Shown: positions 52,125 through 59,855, counted from the first letter of the stretch. The stretch is DNA of 64,000 nt from a virus (IMGVR_UViG_3300009104_000009:19892-83891), one strand, 5' to 3'. Notes: generated by a model from the sequence alone, not told the origin. Numbers and translations: made by a program.

Positions 52125-52898
52125 ATGGAATATAATTTAAAAAATAGAAATCAAATACCAAAAGATTATGAATGTTGTTATAATTGTTATTACATGTCCT
52201 GGATGGTTGCTATAGGTCAAGGAGTAAGATGTGGTAATATGAAAAATCAATATAGGATTTTTCGACCAGAAAGTAAAAAATTAAAATTGCCGGTGATTCC
52301 CGGCGTTGCTGAAAAATGCGAACACTTTTCAAATATTAGGAGGAAGATGAATTTGCGTTCCGATATGGGTGATGAACGTACAATGCCTATTCGTCATGAT
52401 ATAGATGTAAATAGAATTTTGGAAGAAATAAAAGTTGTTGGAGAAAGTTGGAAAGAAGATGACAAATGTCAAATAATGATACAAGGAGTAGAAGGTAAAG
52501 AAGATGATTATTATTTTGGTTCCAGAGAATTTACAGAAGTAGCAATTGCTGGATATGCAGAATGGGATTTTAAGGTTCCTTTATTTCCAGAAATGGAATA
52601 TACTAATAGTTTGTTAAAGGAATTGAAAATGTTTCGATCTCGATTAATGATGTTAAAACCGAAAACATGTTTATCGTGGCATAATGATCCTAGTATGAGA
52701 ATTCATATTCCTTTAACTGGAGACACGGATAGTTTCCATCTTATAGAAAATGCAGAAGGTACAAAAACAGTATATCATATATATCCAGGAGAGGTACATC
52801 TAATGAATACAGAAGTATTTCATTCTGGAATTAATTTATCTAGAAAGGTTAGCAGAATACATATTGTAGGATGTGTTGATGTAGATGAAGATTATTGA
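52125..52898 (+). CDS. aspartyl/asparaginyl-hydroxylase-like oxygenase
   Basis: 257 residues. An N-terminal Cys-rich stretch (CCYNCYYM, RCGN, KCEHF) may bind metal. The C-terminal jelly roll has SWHNDP (HxD), VFHSG (His) and RIHIV (Arg), the pattern of Asp/Asn beta-hydroxylase-type 2-oxoglutarate oxygenases. The Cys-rich module fused to this fold is unusual. Starts 12 bases after tRNA-Asp. Confidence 0.75.
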   Translation: MEYNLKNRNQIPKDYECCYNCYYMSWMVAIGQGVRCGNMKNQYRIFRPESKKLKLPVIPGVAEKCEHFSNIRRKMNLRSDMGDERTMPIRHDIDVNRILEEIKVVGESWKEDDKCQIMIQGVEGKEDDYYFGSREFTEVAIAGYAEWDFKVPLFPEMEYTNSLLKELKMFRSRLMMLKPKTCLSWHNDPSMRIHIPLTGDTDSFHLIENAEGTKTVYHIYPGEVHLMNTEVFHSGINLSRKVSRIHIVGCVDVDEDY

Positions 52899-53607
52899 TA
52901 AGTTTTGGACTCATAGAGGTTTTGGAACTGGCTTTGGGGATCTTATAAATCATTTATCATATGAATATAAGCAAGCCAAAGAACCAACAACCATAAGATG
53001 GTATTTACAGCCTCGAACGAACAGACAAATTCAAAGAGTTGTAAATTTTTTAAAACCCAATTCTTTTATTAAACATGAGTTCGGTGAGTATACTGAAAAA
53101 GAAGTGATACCATATAGTCAGCAAGACCATGAATATTGGGATGCCAATATATTACATAATCCCAGTAATGAAAAATATTGTGCTTTATGGTTATATGTAA
53201 AACATTATTCATCATCTCCTCACCATCAAGACAAAGTTGTAAGTCATTTTGAATTACAAAGATTGATTACAAAACTTAAATCTAAAAATTATAAAGTTGT
53301 GTTGATCCCCAATTTAAAAAATTCTGGAGGAGAAACATTATTTAATATCGATTATAATTTTGATCAATATAGTATATTGATTCAAACGATTTTAAGAAAT
53401 TGCACTTTCAGTATATGCTCTGAAGGTGGTCTAGCTCATTTATCTAGATTAATGAAAGTTCCTACTATATGTTATTTTGATCAAACGATGGCTTGGAAAG
53501 GCCATAACTTTGATCTCAGAAAATTTTGGACAGGAGATTTATATAGACCCTGTAACGATTTAATGCAATTTGAACAATTGGCTTCAGAAATATGTTACAT
53601 CAATTAA
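52885..53607 (+). CDS. GT9-like glycosyltransferase
   Basis: 240 residues. N-terminal GFGTGFGDLINHL is a donor-domain glycine loop, and CSEGGLAHLSRLMKVPTICYF matches the heptosyltransferase/GT9 C-terminal motif (D-GG--H-A---G-P-v--F). Shorter than GT9 (about 330). Overlaps both neighbours. Confidence 0.7.
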   Translation: MKIIDKFWTHRGFGTGFGDLINHLSYEYKQAKEPTTIRWYLQPRTNRQIQRVVNFLKPNSFIKHEFGEYTEKEVIPYSQQDHEYWDANILHNPSNEKYCALWLYVKHYSSSPHHQDKVVSHFELQRLITKLKSKNYKVVLIPNLKNSGGETLFNIDYNFDQYSILIQTILRNCTFSICSEGGLAHLSRLMKVPTICYFDQTMAWKGHNFDLRKFWTGDLYRPCNDLMQFEQLASEICYIN

Positions 53608-54128
53608 CCGGATTTATAGACGACGATTTGTGCCAGAGTTTTACAACTTATGCACTAAGAGAGAGATTACATAATTTTAAATCATATGGAAAAGAAATGC
53701 CAGATACGCACGGCGTATACAAAGACAAGTTTGCTCAAGCTTGTATGTATTCTTTGCACGGTCGCGTACAAAAATATTTTAAAGATGAAATATTCCCCTC
53801 ATATGCTTATTATATTGTTTATGAGAATGGACATGAATTAAAAAAACACAAGGATAAAGATGTTTGCGAAATTACTCTCACTATACATACTGGTCACCTT
53901 TACGGCGATAGCTATAAAGGGACTGTATGGCCTATATATGTCGATGGCACTCCCATTCATGTAAATGTCGGCGAAGCATTGATGTACGAACAAAAAAAAG
54001 AACACAAGCCTGTGCATTGGAGAAAACCATTTGAAGGCGTATATCAAGTGCAGCTCCTTCTCCATTATGTTTCAGGATCTAAAGATAAAATCCCATATCC
54101 CATCAAAGAATTGATCGATTCGGCTTGA
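53592..54128 (+). CDS. 2-oxoglutarate/Fe(II) oxygenase, prolyl-hydroxylase-like
   Basis: 178 residues. YYIVYENGHELKKHKDKDVCEITLTIH provides the HxD motif (H-K-D), and HKPVHWRKPFEGVYQVQLLLHYV provides the distal His region, although the 2-oxoglutarate Arg/Lys is less clear. Third oxygenase of this type in the window. Last gene before the repeated regulatory region. Confidence 0.7.
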   Translation: MLHQLTGFIDDDLCQSFTTYALRERLHNFKSYGKEMPDTHGVYKDKFAQACMYSLHGRVQKYFKDEIFPSYAYYIVYENGHELKKHKDKDVCEITLTIHTGHLYGDSYKGTVWPIYVDGTPIHVNVGEALMYEQKKEHKPVHWRKPFEGVYQVQLLLHYVSGSKDKIPYPIKELIDSA

Positions 54129-54157
54129 TCGATCGAATTATTTTCAATTTTGTTTAC

Positions 54158-54256
54158 CAACAATTTCAATGAGATAGAGGTATCTGGTTGAAATCATTGA
54201 TAATCTTTTTTCACCAATGATTTCAATACGATACTAGTATCCTATTGTTATCATTG
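54158..54256 (+). repeat. two imperfect 42-base direct repeats with 57-base period
   Basis: Copies at 54158-54199 and 54215-54256. Each begins CAA--ATTTCAAT and ends ATCATTG. Copy 1 also contains TTGAAATCATTG, which is the exact inverse of CAATGATTTCAA at 54215-54226. The second copy carries the GATACTAGTATC palindrome (54230-54241). They directly precede promoter copy 2, so they look like operator sites. Confidence 0.65.
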
Positions 54257-54298
54257 CGAAACAAAACCGTTGCTTTTTTTGTCTAGATCAGTTATAAT
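54215..54298 (+). promoter_or_regulatory. early promoter cassette, copy 2
   Basis: TTGCTT (54270-54275), 17-base spacer, TATAAT (54293-54298). CAATGATTTCA (54215-54225) and CGAAACAAAACCGTTG (54257-54272) occupy exactly the same positions relative to the promoter as in the cassette at 45905. The -35 is weaker than in copy 1. Drives the run of small genes from 54343. Confidence 0.8.
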
Positions 54299-54342
54299 AT
54301 AATTAAGAAATGAAACAAATGCCCTTAATTCGAGAGAGATAT

Positions 54343-54513
54343 ATGGAAGATAATAGCTGGTTAGTAGGAGATGTTGTCGTAGTTGATTCACGCGAAGGTG
54401 TTGGTGAAATAACCAAGAAGAGTGAAACAGCTGATGGTGAGTATACTTATATGGTTGCTTATAAAGATGGAAGTGCCGTATGGGTTTCATGCGAAGATAT
54501 TTGCTTCGCTTAA
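54343..54513 (+). CDS. small SH3-like hypothetical protein
   Basis: 56 residues from ATG 54343, chosen for the GAGAGAGA just upstream; ATG 54310 is an in-frame alternative. SWLVGDVVVVDSREGVGEI then YTYMVAYKDGSAVWVSCEDI looks like a small beta-barrel (SH3/KOW-like). First gene after the promoter. Confidence 0.65.
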   Translation: MEDNSWLVGDVVVVDSREGVGEITKKSETADGEYTYMVAYKDGSAVWVSCEDICFA

Positions 54514-54532
54514 TTTAATTATGGAGAGAGAT

Positions 54533-54619
54533 ATGATTACAGAGATCATTAGATTTTGTGGGACGGTTGTAATGTTTGTTGCAATGTATTTTTCAATTGT
54601 TTTAATATTTGCTTTATAG
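54533..54619 (+). CDS. 28-residue membrane peptide
   Basis: GGAGAGAGAT upstream. MITEIIRFCGTVVMFVAMYF then SIVLIFAL: a single membrane helix. Position within a row of GAGAGA-led genes supports it. Confidence 0.55.
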   Translation: MITEIIRFCGTVVMFVAMYFSIVLIFAL

Positions 54620-54628
54620 AGAGAGATC

Positions 54629-55057
54629 ATGAGAAAATTAACTTTATTATTTTTAGCATCAGCAATCGGTGCAAGCGTATTACACGCCAGTAAATTTAAA
54701 GTAGGTGACGAAGTACCATTCGGTGGAAAAGTTCTTATAGTAACTGCCATAGATGAAAATGGCGAACCACTTTTCAAAACAAAAGAACCTGTCGTTGTTA
54801 AAAAGGAATCAGGTTTTATTACAAAAGCTGTAAACCTTCTATTCACTTCCGAAGAGGAAGAGAAGGAATTGAGGGAAGAGTTAGATGATCAAACAAATGA
54901 TTTTCTATCTATTTTAAGAAATGAATTAAAGAGACAAGGTAAAGAACCTTGTGACACTTGTTATACAATGATGGAACCAGATGATCCTAGGATCCCTAAA
55001 GATTATTGTATTAGTTTAACTGGTTGTGCACCAGGTACAAACATGTATGGAGAGTAA
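54629..55057 (+). CDS. secreted hypothetical protein
   Basis: 142 residues with a signal peptide (MRKLTLLFLASAIGASVLHA). Mature part: a small beta domain (FKVGDEVPFGGKVLIVTAI, similar in style to the gene at 54343), a charged helix and a C-terminal Cys-rich tail (CDTC, CISLTGC). Envelope or extracellular role unknown. GAGAGA ribosome site. Confidence 0.65.
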   Translation: MRKLTLLFLASAIGASVLHASKFKVGDEVPFGGKVLIVTAIDENGEPLFKTKEPVVVKKESGFITKAVNLLFTSEEEEKELREELDDQTNDFLSILRNELKRQGKEPCDTCYTMMEPDDPRIPKDYCISLTGCAPGTNMYGE

Positions 55058-55290
55058 TGGTTAGACCAAATTATAACCCGGAAGAAGTCAAAAAATATAT
55101 AACTTATCTTTGGAGTCAAGGTATGGTAGATATGTTAGCTGAAAAAGTTGCTAATGAAGGAATTGATGATCAACACATTGATCATGTAGAAGCAGAAGAA
55201 CAAATGGAATTGGAACGTGAAAGGGAACGTGATCGAAAACAATTCGAAATGTTTAACGATCCTGATTGGAATTGGTCAGGGTTAAGGTAA
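55057..55290 (+). CDS. small charged hypothetical protein
   Basis: 77 residues from ATG 55057, after GGAGAG and overlapping the previous stop by one base. Highly charged helix (EAEEQMELERERERDRKQFEMF). No family recognised. Confidence 0.62.
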   Translation: MVRPNYNPEEVKKYITYLWSQGMVDMLAEKVANEGIDDQHIDHVEAEEQMELERERERDRKQFEMFNDPDWNWSGLR

Positions 55291-55306
55291 TAATATTAGG
55301 TGAGAG

Positions 55307-55477
55307 ATGTTTAAATATATTTTTTTAGGAATGTTATTAGGATACGCGTTCAGTTTTGTTAGTCCGGAATTTAATAATTTTATGTTTAACAATTTTATAA
55401 GTGTATGTAGATGGTTAGAAGTCCCAGAATCGATATGGATTTGGATGGACAAATATATATTTTATGGTAGGATATGA
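55307..55477 (+). CDS. 56-residue membrane protein
   Basis: GTGAGAG upstream of ATG 55307. MFKYIFLGMLLGYAFSFV is a probable membrane helix; the aromatic tail (PESIWIWMDKYIFYG) may lie at the membrane surface. ATGA overlap with the next gene. Confidence 0.58.
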   Translation: MFKYIFLGMLLGYAFSFVSPEFNNFMFNNFISVCRWLEVPESIWIWMDKYIFYGRI

Positions 55478-55761
55478 TAGATGGATGTGACATATTAGAT
55501 ATTTCTCAAACGACTAGTATTTTTTGTAATCGATTAAGTGAAACTGGTGGAGATGTAGTTGAGTTCATTAACCCACCGGTTTTATATACAGCAAATTTAA
55601 TTACAGAATCAGATGTGAATCCAGAAATAACATTATTTGCCGGAATGGCTTTAATGTGTACAACATGGCCTGTAGCATTTGCACATGTGTGTATTCCAAT
55701 AGGCGTAGGTGTTGTTTACAATTGGTTCGAACAAGTTTTTAATTTATGGGGTTGGATATGA
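55474..55761 (+). CDS. membrane protein, hypothetical
   Basis: 95 residues. A polar N-terminal half with two Cys and a C-terminal hydrophobic region (ITLFAGMALMCTTWPVAFAHVCIPIGVGVVY) that could form one or two membrane passes. ATGA-coupled on both sides. Not recognised. Confidence 0.6.
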   Translation: MIDGCDILDISQTTSIFCNRLSETGGDVVEFINPPVLYTANLITESDVNPEITLFAGMALMCTTWPVAFAHVCIPIGVGVVYNWFEQVFNLWGWI

Positions 55762-55907
55762 GTCCGTTTAGACCAAATAGTAGTAGGGTAGATAAGTTAG
55801 AAAATCAAGTGGTAAATCTTAGACAACGAGTAGCAGAGTTGGAACGAGATTTAACATATCTTTATAAACATTATGTGGAGAGAGAAAATGAGAACAGCAA
55901 TCGTTGA
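55758..55907 (+). CDS. 49-residue coiled-coil peptide
   Basis: MSPFRPNSSRVDKLENQVV followed by heptads (LRQRVAELERDLTYLYKHY). ATGA overlap with the membrane protein and 20-base overlap with the next gene. Possibly a small scaffold or adaptor. Confidence 0.55.
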   Translation: MSPFRPNSSRVDKLENQVVNLRQRVAELERDLTYLYKHYVERENENSNR

Positions 55908-56235
55908 GATATTAGATGAAGGTGAAATAGTTTTAGGTTCTCGTACCAGAGGTCGATTCATGGTACGAAAAATGGAAGATGATGTCGAAATGGGTGGAGA
56001 ATTTTTTAAGACATCCGAAGATGCCGACAGAGCAGTTACTGCTTGGTCTGGTTTACATTATTTGAATAATGTAGTTATTGATTTAAGTTTAAATAGACCA
56101 TTACATGAACTTGAAGATTCATATTGGGAATTTATTGAACTAACTGAAGGTGAAGATTCAGCTGTATGGAGTAAACCTATTCAGAATGATTTTTCTGCAC
56201 TTGAAGGTTACCTTATGAGACAAGATAGGTTATAA
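55888..56235 (+). CDS. early hypothetical protein
   Basis: 115 residues from ATG 55888, after GGAGAGAGAAA; ATG 55873 is upstream of that site and less likely. Beta-rich start (TAIVEILDEGEIVLGSRTRGRFMV) then acidic helices. No family recognised. Confidence 0.62.
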   Translation: MRTAIVEILDEGEIVLGSRTRGRFMVRKMEDDVEMGGEFFKTSEDADRAVTAWSGLHYLNNVVIDLSLNRPLHELEDSYWEFIELTEGEDSAVWSKPIQNDFSALEGYLMRQDRL

Positions 56236-56236
56236 T

Positions 56237-56413
56237 ATGAAAGTAAAAAAGAAAAAGCGAAGTATAAGGGATATTATAATCCCTCCTCAATTACGAACCG
56301 CTGACCTGAGTGAAAGAAGGGCTATCGGGCATCCAACGGATCTTTTAGGGAATGAAATAGAGACTCCCAAAGATCGGGTTGCAAGATGGAATTACGAAAT
56401 AAAATATAATTAA
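56237..56413 (+). CDS. 58-residue basic hypothetical protein
   Basis: MKVKKKKRSIRDIIIPPQLR, then a polar region ending in RVARWNYEIKYN. Follows the previous stop by one base. No family recognised; composition is protein-like. Confidence 0.55.
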   Translation: MKVKKKKRSIRDIIIPPQLRTADLSERRAIGHPTDLLGNEIETPKDRVARWNYEIKYN

Positions 56414-56414
56414 T

Positions 56415-56726
56415 ATGAAACAATATATTTGTCCGGGAGTTACGGTAGAATATGAAGATGATATTCCAGTTAACCCAATTCGCGGTGTAAATAAAACATC
56501 AATTGCACCACCGCCACCAGAACCATATCGAAGAAAATCTTCTTTAGATGAAGTACCAGATAATTTTGTAGAACGTATTATGAAAGGTTCTGGAGGTAGT
56601 AGTAGAGTAAAAGAATCGAAAGAAGTAAGGATACCAGATGGATTTTGTATTGCTCCAGCATATAATAAAGGCGCATATCAAGTTGTCCCGCGGAATGATA
56701 CAGATGCTTATACTAATAGAAAATAA
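56415..56726 (+). CDS. hypothetical protein
   Basis: 103 residues, Pro-rich linker (SIAPPPPEPYRRKSS) between a short N-terminal strand (YICPGVTVEYEDD) and a C-terminal part with DGFCIAPAYNKGAY. Starts 1 base after the previous stop. Unknown. Confidence 0.58.
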   Translation: MKQYICPGVTVEYEDDIPVNPIRGVNKTSIAPPPPEPYRRKSSLDEVPDNFVERIMKGSGGSSRVKESKEVRIPDGFCIAPAYNKGAYQVVPRNDTDAYTNRK

Positions 56727-56728
56727 AT

Positions 56729-57139
56729 ATGAATATAAAACTTGGACAGCCAGGTAGAAAGAATCGTGCTTTTAATATCCATATTGATGACTTTGATGTT
56801 TGGAGTTTGGATGACACACTTGCTAATATCATTCATCCTGCTCTTATTCGTTTGAAGAGTCGTATAAAGCATTTCGGATATCCTACTCCATATGAAGAAA
56901 CAGATATATTTGCTCAGCATGATATTCAAGGTTCATTTGAATTTATTGATTGGGATGCCGAGTCAAAATATTGGGAATCTCTTTGGATGCAAAGACTTGA
57001 TAAGATGATTGATGCATTCGATCTTATTAAAAATAAATTTGAATTAGATCATTGCGCAACCGATTGGGATGATTATGGTAGAAGGGTTGATGAAGGATTA
57101 GAATTATTTTCAAAATATTACGAACACTTATGGGATTAA
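56729..57139 (+). CDS. conserved-looking phage hypothetical protein
   Basis: 136 residues. FNIHIDDFDVWSLDDTLANIIHPALIRLK then a Trp/Asp/Glu-rich helical region (WESLWMQRLDKMIDAFDLI). I recall similar Asp/Trp-rich small proteins in T4-like marine phages, without function. Confidence 0.65.
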   Translation: MNIKLGQPGRKNRAFNIHIDDFDVWSLDDTLANIIHPALIRLKSRIKHFGYPTPYEETDIFAQHDIQGSFEFIDWDAESKYWESLWMQRLDKMIDAFDLIKNKFELDHCATDWDDYGRRVDEGLELFSKYYEHLWD

Positions 57140-57141
57140 AA

Positions 57142-57426
57142 ATGACACCAGTAGAAATTTTTGAATATAAACAAAGATGGTTACCTAACGGCTATAGTAT
57201 CAATGTTCATTCTGATTGGGATATACATGCTAGGCATTGGGTAAAAGAGAAGTTTGAAAAACACGAATGGATGTGGAAAGAATATACAGCCGTATATCAA
57301 AGTACATATCACTTTGAATGTTTTGATCACGCCAAAGCTTTTTTTGAATATCTGGATACTGAACATCCTCGATGTACTAAAGAATTTTTGGATAGTTGGG
57401 AAGTTAAACCTAAAGATTTAAGTTAA
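57142..57426 (+). CDS. hypothetical protein, His/Trp/Tyr-rich
   Basis: 94 residues from ATG 57142; ATG 57130 would overlap the previous stop and add 4. Rich in aromatic and His residues (HARHWVKEKFEKHEWMWKEY). Directly adjoins the ClpP-like gene. Not recognised. Confidence 0.6.
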   Translation: MTPVEIFEYKQRWLPNGYSINVHSDWDIHARHWVKEKFEKHEWMWKEYTAVYQSTYHFECFDHAKAFFEYLDTEHPRCTKEFLDSWEVKPKDLS

Positions 57427-58014
57427 ATGACATATCAAGATAAATCAAAAGAAACAGAAGCCTTAGCAGTCGAATCAGAATTATCTGAAAGAGGGTTTCA
57501 TATGTTTATGGGTGATGTAACTCAAGAAACAATGAAGCCTTTAATAGAATGGATTATTGCTGAAAATTTTAATCGGGGTAGAGAGTCAAAGAAAAAGAAA
57601 GAATTAACTTTAGGAATATGTTCTCCTGGAGGTGATTTAAATGCTTGCTTTGCTTTAGTAGATGTAATGAAAGGTTCCCAAATTCCAATTCGAACTATAG
57701 GCATGGGAATGATTGCGTCTTGTGGATTGTTAATGTTTATTTCCGGAGAACAGGGTAGGAGAATATTAACACCCAATACCTCCATTCTTTCTCATCAATA
57801 TTCTTGGGGAACTTATGGAAAAGAACATGAATTATTCGCTCAAGTAAAAGAATATGATTTAACCACCGAAAGAATAATTAATCACTATAAAAAATGTACT
57901 GGACTATCTGAAAAAGATATTCGAGAATTTCTATTACCACCACATGATGTTTGGTTGTCTGCTAAAGAGGCAAGAAAATTAGGATTATGTGATCACATTA
58001 AATCAACATATTAA
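57427..58014 (+). CDS. clpP: ClpP-like serine protease
   Basis: 195 residues, full ClpP length. ICSPGGD (66-70) is the substrate-strand turn. The catalytic triad is S98 (GMIASCGLLMF), H123 (LSHQYSWG) and D174 (PPHDVWLSAKEA). It lacks an obvious propeptide. ClpP-like genes occur in marine T4-like phages, where head maturation or host protein turnover are possible roles. Needs a Clp ATPase partner from the host unless the AAA+ protein at 23757 serves. Confidence 0.9.
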   Translation: MTYQDKSKETEALAVESELSERGFHMFMGDVTQETMKPLIEWIIAENFNRGRESKKKKELTLGICSPGGDLNACFALVDVMKGSQIPIRTIGMGMIASCGLLMFISGEQGRRILTPNTSILSHQYSWGTYGKEHELFAQVKEYDLTTERIINHYKKCTGLSEKDIREFLLPPHDVWLSAKEARKLGLCDHIKSTY

Positions 58015-58020
58015 GGTTAT

Positions 58021-58200
58021 ATGAAAAGTAAGCAGTTTGGTAAAAGAGACCGACAGGAAGGTGCTATAAAAAGAACTGAAGCACAATTAGCAGTTTACGA
58101 ACAAAAGCTCGTAAATGATAAAGATAATAAAGATCTTAAAAAGAAGATCGAACGATCTAAGAAGACGATCGAAAACACTAAAAAGAATTTAAAAATATAA
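58021..58200 (+). CDS. 59-residue charged coiled-coil peptide
   Basis: Very Lys-rich helix (KRTEAQLAVYEQKLVNDKDN, DLKKKIERSKKTIENTKKN). Starts 6 bases after clpP; its stop shares a base with the next ATG (TAATG). Unknown. Confidence 0.58.
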   Translation: MKSKQFGKRDRQEGAIKRTEAQLAVYEQKLVNDKDNKDLKKKIERSKKTIENTKKNLKI

Positions 58201-58382
58201 TGGGATTAGAAGCGGCAATTATACCCTTTATACCATGGCTAACAGAGGCGTGGCTATGGAGCAAATCAGTATACATCGCAGTGATATCCAGTACAATATA
58301 CCACTGGGATAAGCCTAACTATTTTTGTGAAAAGGTAAACTCACAAGGATACGATATAGGCGGAGTATTTTATTGTTTATAA
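58200..58382 (+). CDS. 60-residue hydrophobic hypothetical protein
   Basis: GLEAAIIPFIPWLTEAWLW then SVYIAVISSTIYHW, a membrane-associated pattern, with a C-terminal pair of Cys. TAATG coupling to the previous gene. Confidence 0.52.
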   Translation: MGLEAAIIPFIPWLTEAWLWSKSVYIAVISSTIYHWDKPNYFCEKVNSQGYDIGGVFYCL

Positions 58383-58394
58383 TAAAGGGATAAC

Positions 58395-58571
58395 ATGGAA
58401 GTAGAGTATTGCATTCAATGTGGGGAAGCTACTCCATATAAAAAAACAGATCATGTAGATGCTAGAAAAGGTTATATTGAAGGGTCTGGTCAACTTTGTA
58501 TTGATTGTCATGCGGAAATATACTGGGATTCAGAAGAAAAGCCGGATAGTGGTTATTGGTTAGATGGGTGA
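58395..58571 (+). CDS. 58-residue zinc-finger protein (DksA/TraR-like C4)
   Basis: CIQC and CIDCH pairs spaced 26 residues apart (YCIQCGEATPY, GQLCIDCHAEI) form a C4 zinc finger like those of short DksA/TraR-type proteins, which bind RNA polymerase; the helical arm of TraR is missing. Other zinc-finger roles are equally possible. AAAGGG upstream. Confidence 0.65.
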   Translation: MEVEYCIQCGEATPYKKTDHVDARKGYIEGSGQLCIDCHAEIYWDSEEKPDSGYWLDG

Positions 58572-58920
58572 AAAGAATATAGTATGGAAAGGTGAATTTG
58601 AAATAGATCTCGTTAAACAAGATAGTTTAACGGTAATGCGTCATCATGCAGCCCAACAAATAAAAAAATTACAAGAGCATGCGGACCTTTTAGTTGATCA
58701 AGTAAAAGAAATTGTTGAAAGAGTGAAGTTAGCAGAGAAGATATCAACTGCAGAGTATGGGTTTAAACCTGTACACTTAAAAGAATATTATCTATATGAA
58801 AAAGATGATAGGCTGGTATTAACATTAATATCACCAGAGGAATGGAAAACAGAATCACCATATGGAAAGTGTGTTGCTAAAGTAAGACAGTTAGGAGATT
58901 CAACATGGGAAAAATTATAA
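58564..58920 (+). CDS. hypothetical protein with coiled coil and OB-like tail
   Basis: 118 residues. N-terminal strand, then a long helix (QQIKKLQEHADLLVDQVKEIVERVK) and a beta-rich C-terminus (YLYEKDDRLVLTLISPEEW). T4-like phages have similarly sized uncharacterised proteins. Overlaps neighbours by 8 and 16 bases. Confidence 0.6.
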   Translation: MGEKNIVWKGEFEIDLVKQDSLTVMRHHAAQQIKKLQEHADLLVDQVKEIVERVKLAEKISTAEYGFKPVHLKEYYLYEKDDRLVLTLISPEEWKTESPYGKCVAKVRQLGDSTWEKL

Positions 58921-59018
58921 TAGGAATATTAATAATAATATTAGCCAGTCTTCCTATAACTTGTATGACCTTAATAACTGATTCCTACGATGTTCCGATT
59001 AATTTTTATGTAAGATAG
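58905..59018 (+). CDS. 37-residue membrane peptide or small lipoprotein
   Basis: MGKIIIGILIIILASLPITC resembles a short lipoprotein signal with Cys at the end, followed by only 17 residues. Overlaps the previous gene by 16 bases. Tentative. Confidence 0.45.
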   Translation: MGKIIIGILIIILASLPITCMTLITDSYDVPINFYVR

Positions 59019-59020
59019 AT

Positions 59021-59662
59021 ATGATCGATATACTCAGAGCATCTGAAACAGCCGGTAAATGCCAGCGAAACTGGTCTCCAGAACCGGTTGAAGAATCTGA
59101 TATAAAAACTATTGTTGATTCTTGTATGAATATGCCAACTAAACAAAACGTAACAATGTATGAGTTGTGCGTTATAACTGATAAGGATACAAGAGAACAA
59201 TTATATGACACATCTTATGTTCCTGAATTACGTTTGCATCCAGCAGGTAGCCGCGGCCAGTGGCGTAATGGTCAAATGCTTGCGCCATTGTTATTCATGT
59301 GGTTTTTTACAAGTTATGAAAATTCAAGGCGAAATCAACCTGAGGAAGTTTTCGATGATTCAACTATTCATACTGATCAAACATGTTTGAATGCTGGTAT
59401 AAGTATGGGTGCTGCCGCGTTAGCTGCTACTCAACTCGGATATAGTGTAGGATTTAATTGTTGTACCGGCAACGAAGAAGCCTGGCATGAGATGGCAAAA
59501 AAGTATAATAATGATATCGGACCGTTTATTTGCGCATTAGGTATAGGGAAACCTATTCCAAGTAAAGCAAGAAATATTGTGATTAAAAATAAACACCTCG
59601 AATCTGATCTAATAGTTTCAACTGAAGCCCATAGAAAACAAAAACTAGTTCATTATATATAA
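59021..59662 (+). CDS. nitroreductase-family flavoprotein, copy 2
   Basis: 213 residues, paralogue of the gene at 40824: KCQRNWSPEPVEESDIKTIVDSC, MPTKQNVTMYELCVITDK, LAPLLFMW, MGAAALAATQLGYSVGFNCCTG and LGIGKPIPS align block by block. Would bind FMN. The presence of two unlike copies suggests different substrates. Confidence 0.82.
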   Translation: MIDILRASETAGKCQRNWSPEPVEESDIKTIVDSCMNMPTKQNVTMYELCVITDKDTREQLYDTSYVPELRLHPAGSRGQWRNGQMLAPLLFMWFFTSYENSRRNQPEEVFDDSTIHTDQTCLNAGISMGAAALAATQLGYSVGFNCCTGNEEAWHEMAKKYNNDIGPFICALGIGKPIPSKARNIVIKNKHLESDLIVSTEAHRKQKLVHYI

Positions 59663-59665
59663 ATA
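59658..59665 (+). promoter_or_regulatory. T4-type late promoter box TATAAATA
   Basis: Exact TATAAATA overlapping the nitroreductase stop, 16 bases before ATG 59682, with GAGGAGG between. A late start for the small basic genes that follow. Confidence 0.45.
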
Positions 59666-59681
59666 GTTTAGAGGAGGTGTT

Positions 59682-59855
59682 ATGTCGAAATTTTATAATC
59701 CTAGTGAATATGATATTACAGGATTTGGTAACAATAGAAGGTATGTGCGAATTACGGATGAAGAAAAACGTAAACGTGCTGCTAAAAAGAATAAGAAAAC
59801 CAAGAAACGAAAAGAACACATCCACAAGAATTGGGATAAAGACTTGTGGGATTAA
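59682..59855 (+). CDS. 57-residue basic hypothetical protein
   Basis: ATG 59682 has the strongest ribosome site here (GAGGAGG). MSKFYNPSEYDITGFGNNRR then a Lys/Arg-rich helix and ending NWDKDLWD. Nucleic-acid binding or virion packaging is plausible. An overlapping frame from 59677 lacks a proper ribosome site and is not favoured. Confidence 0.68.
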   Translation: MSKFYNPSEYDITGFGNNRRYVRITDEEKRKRAAKKNKKTKKRKEHIHKNWDKDLWD

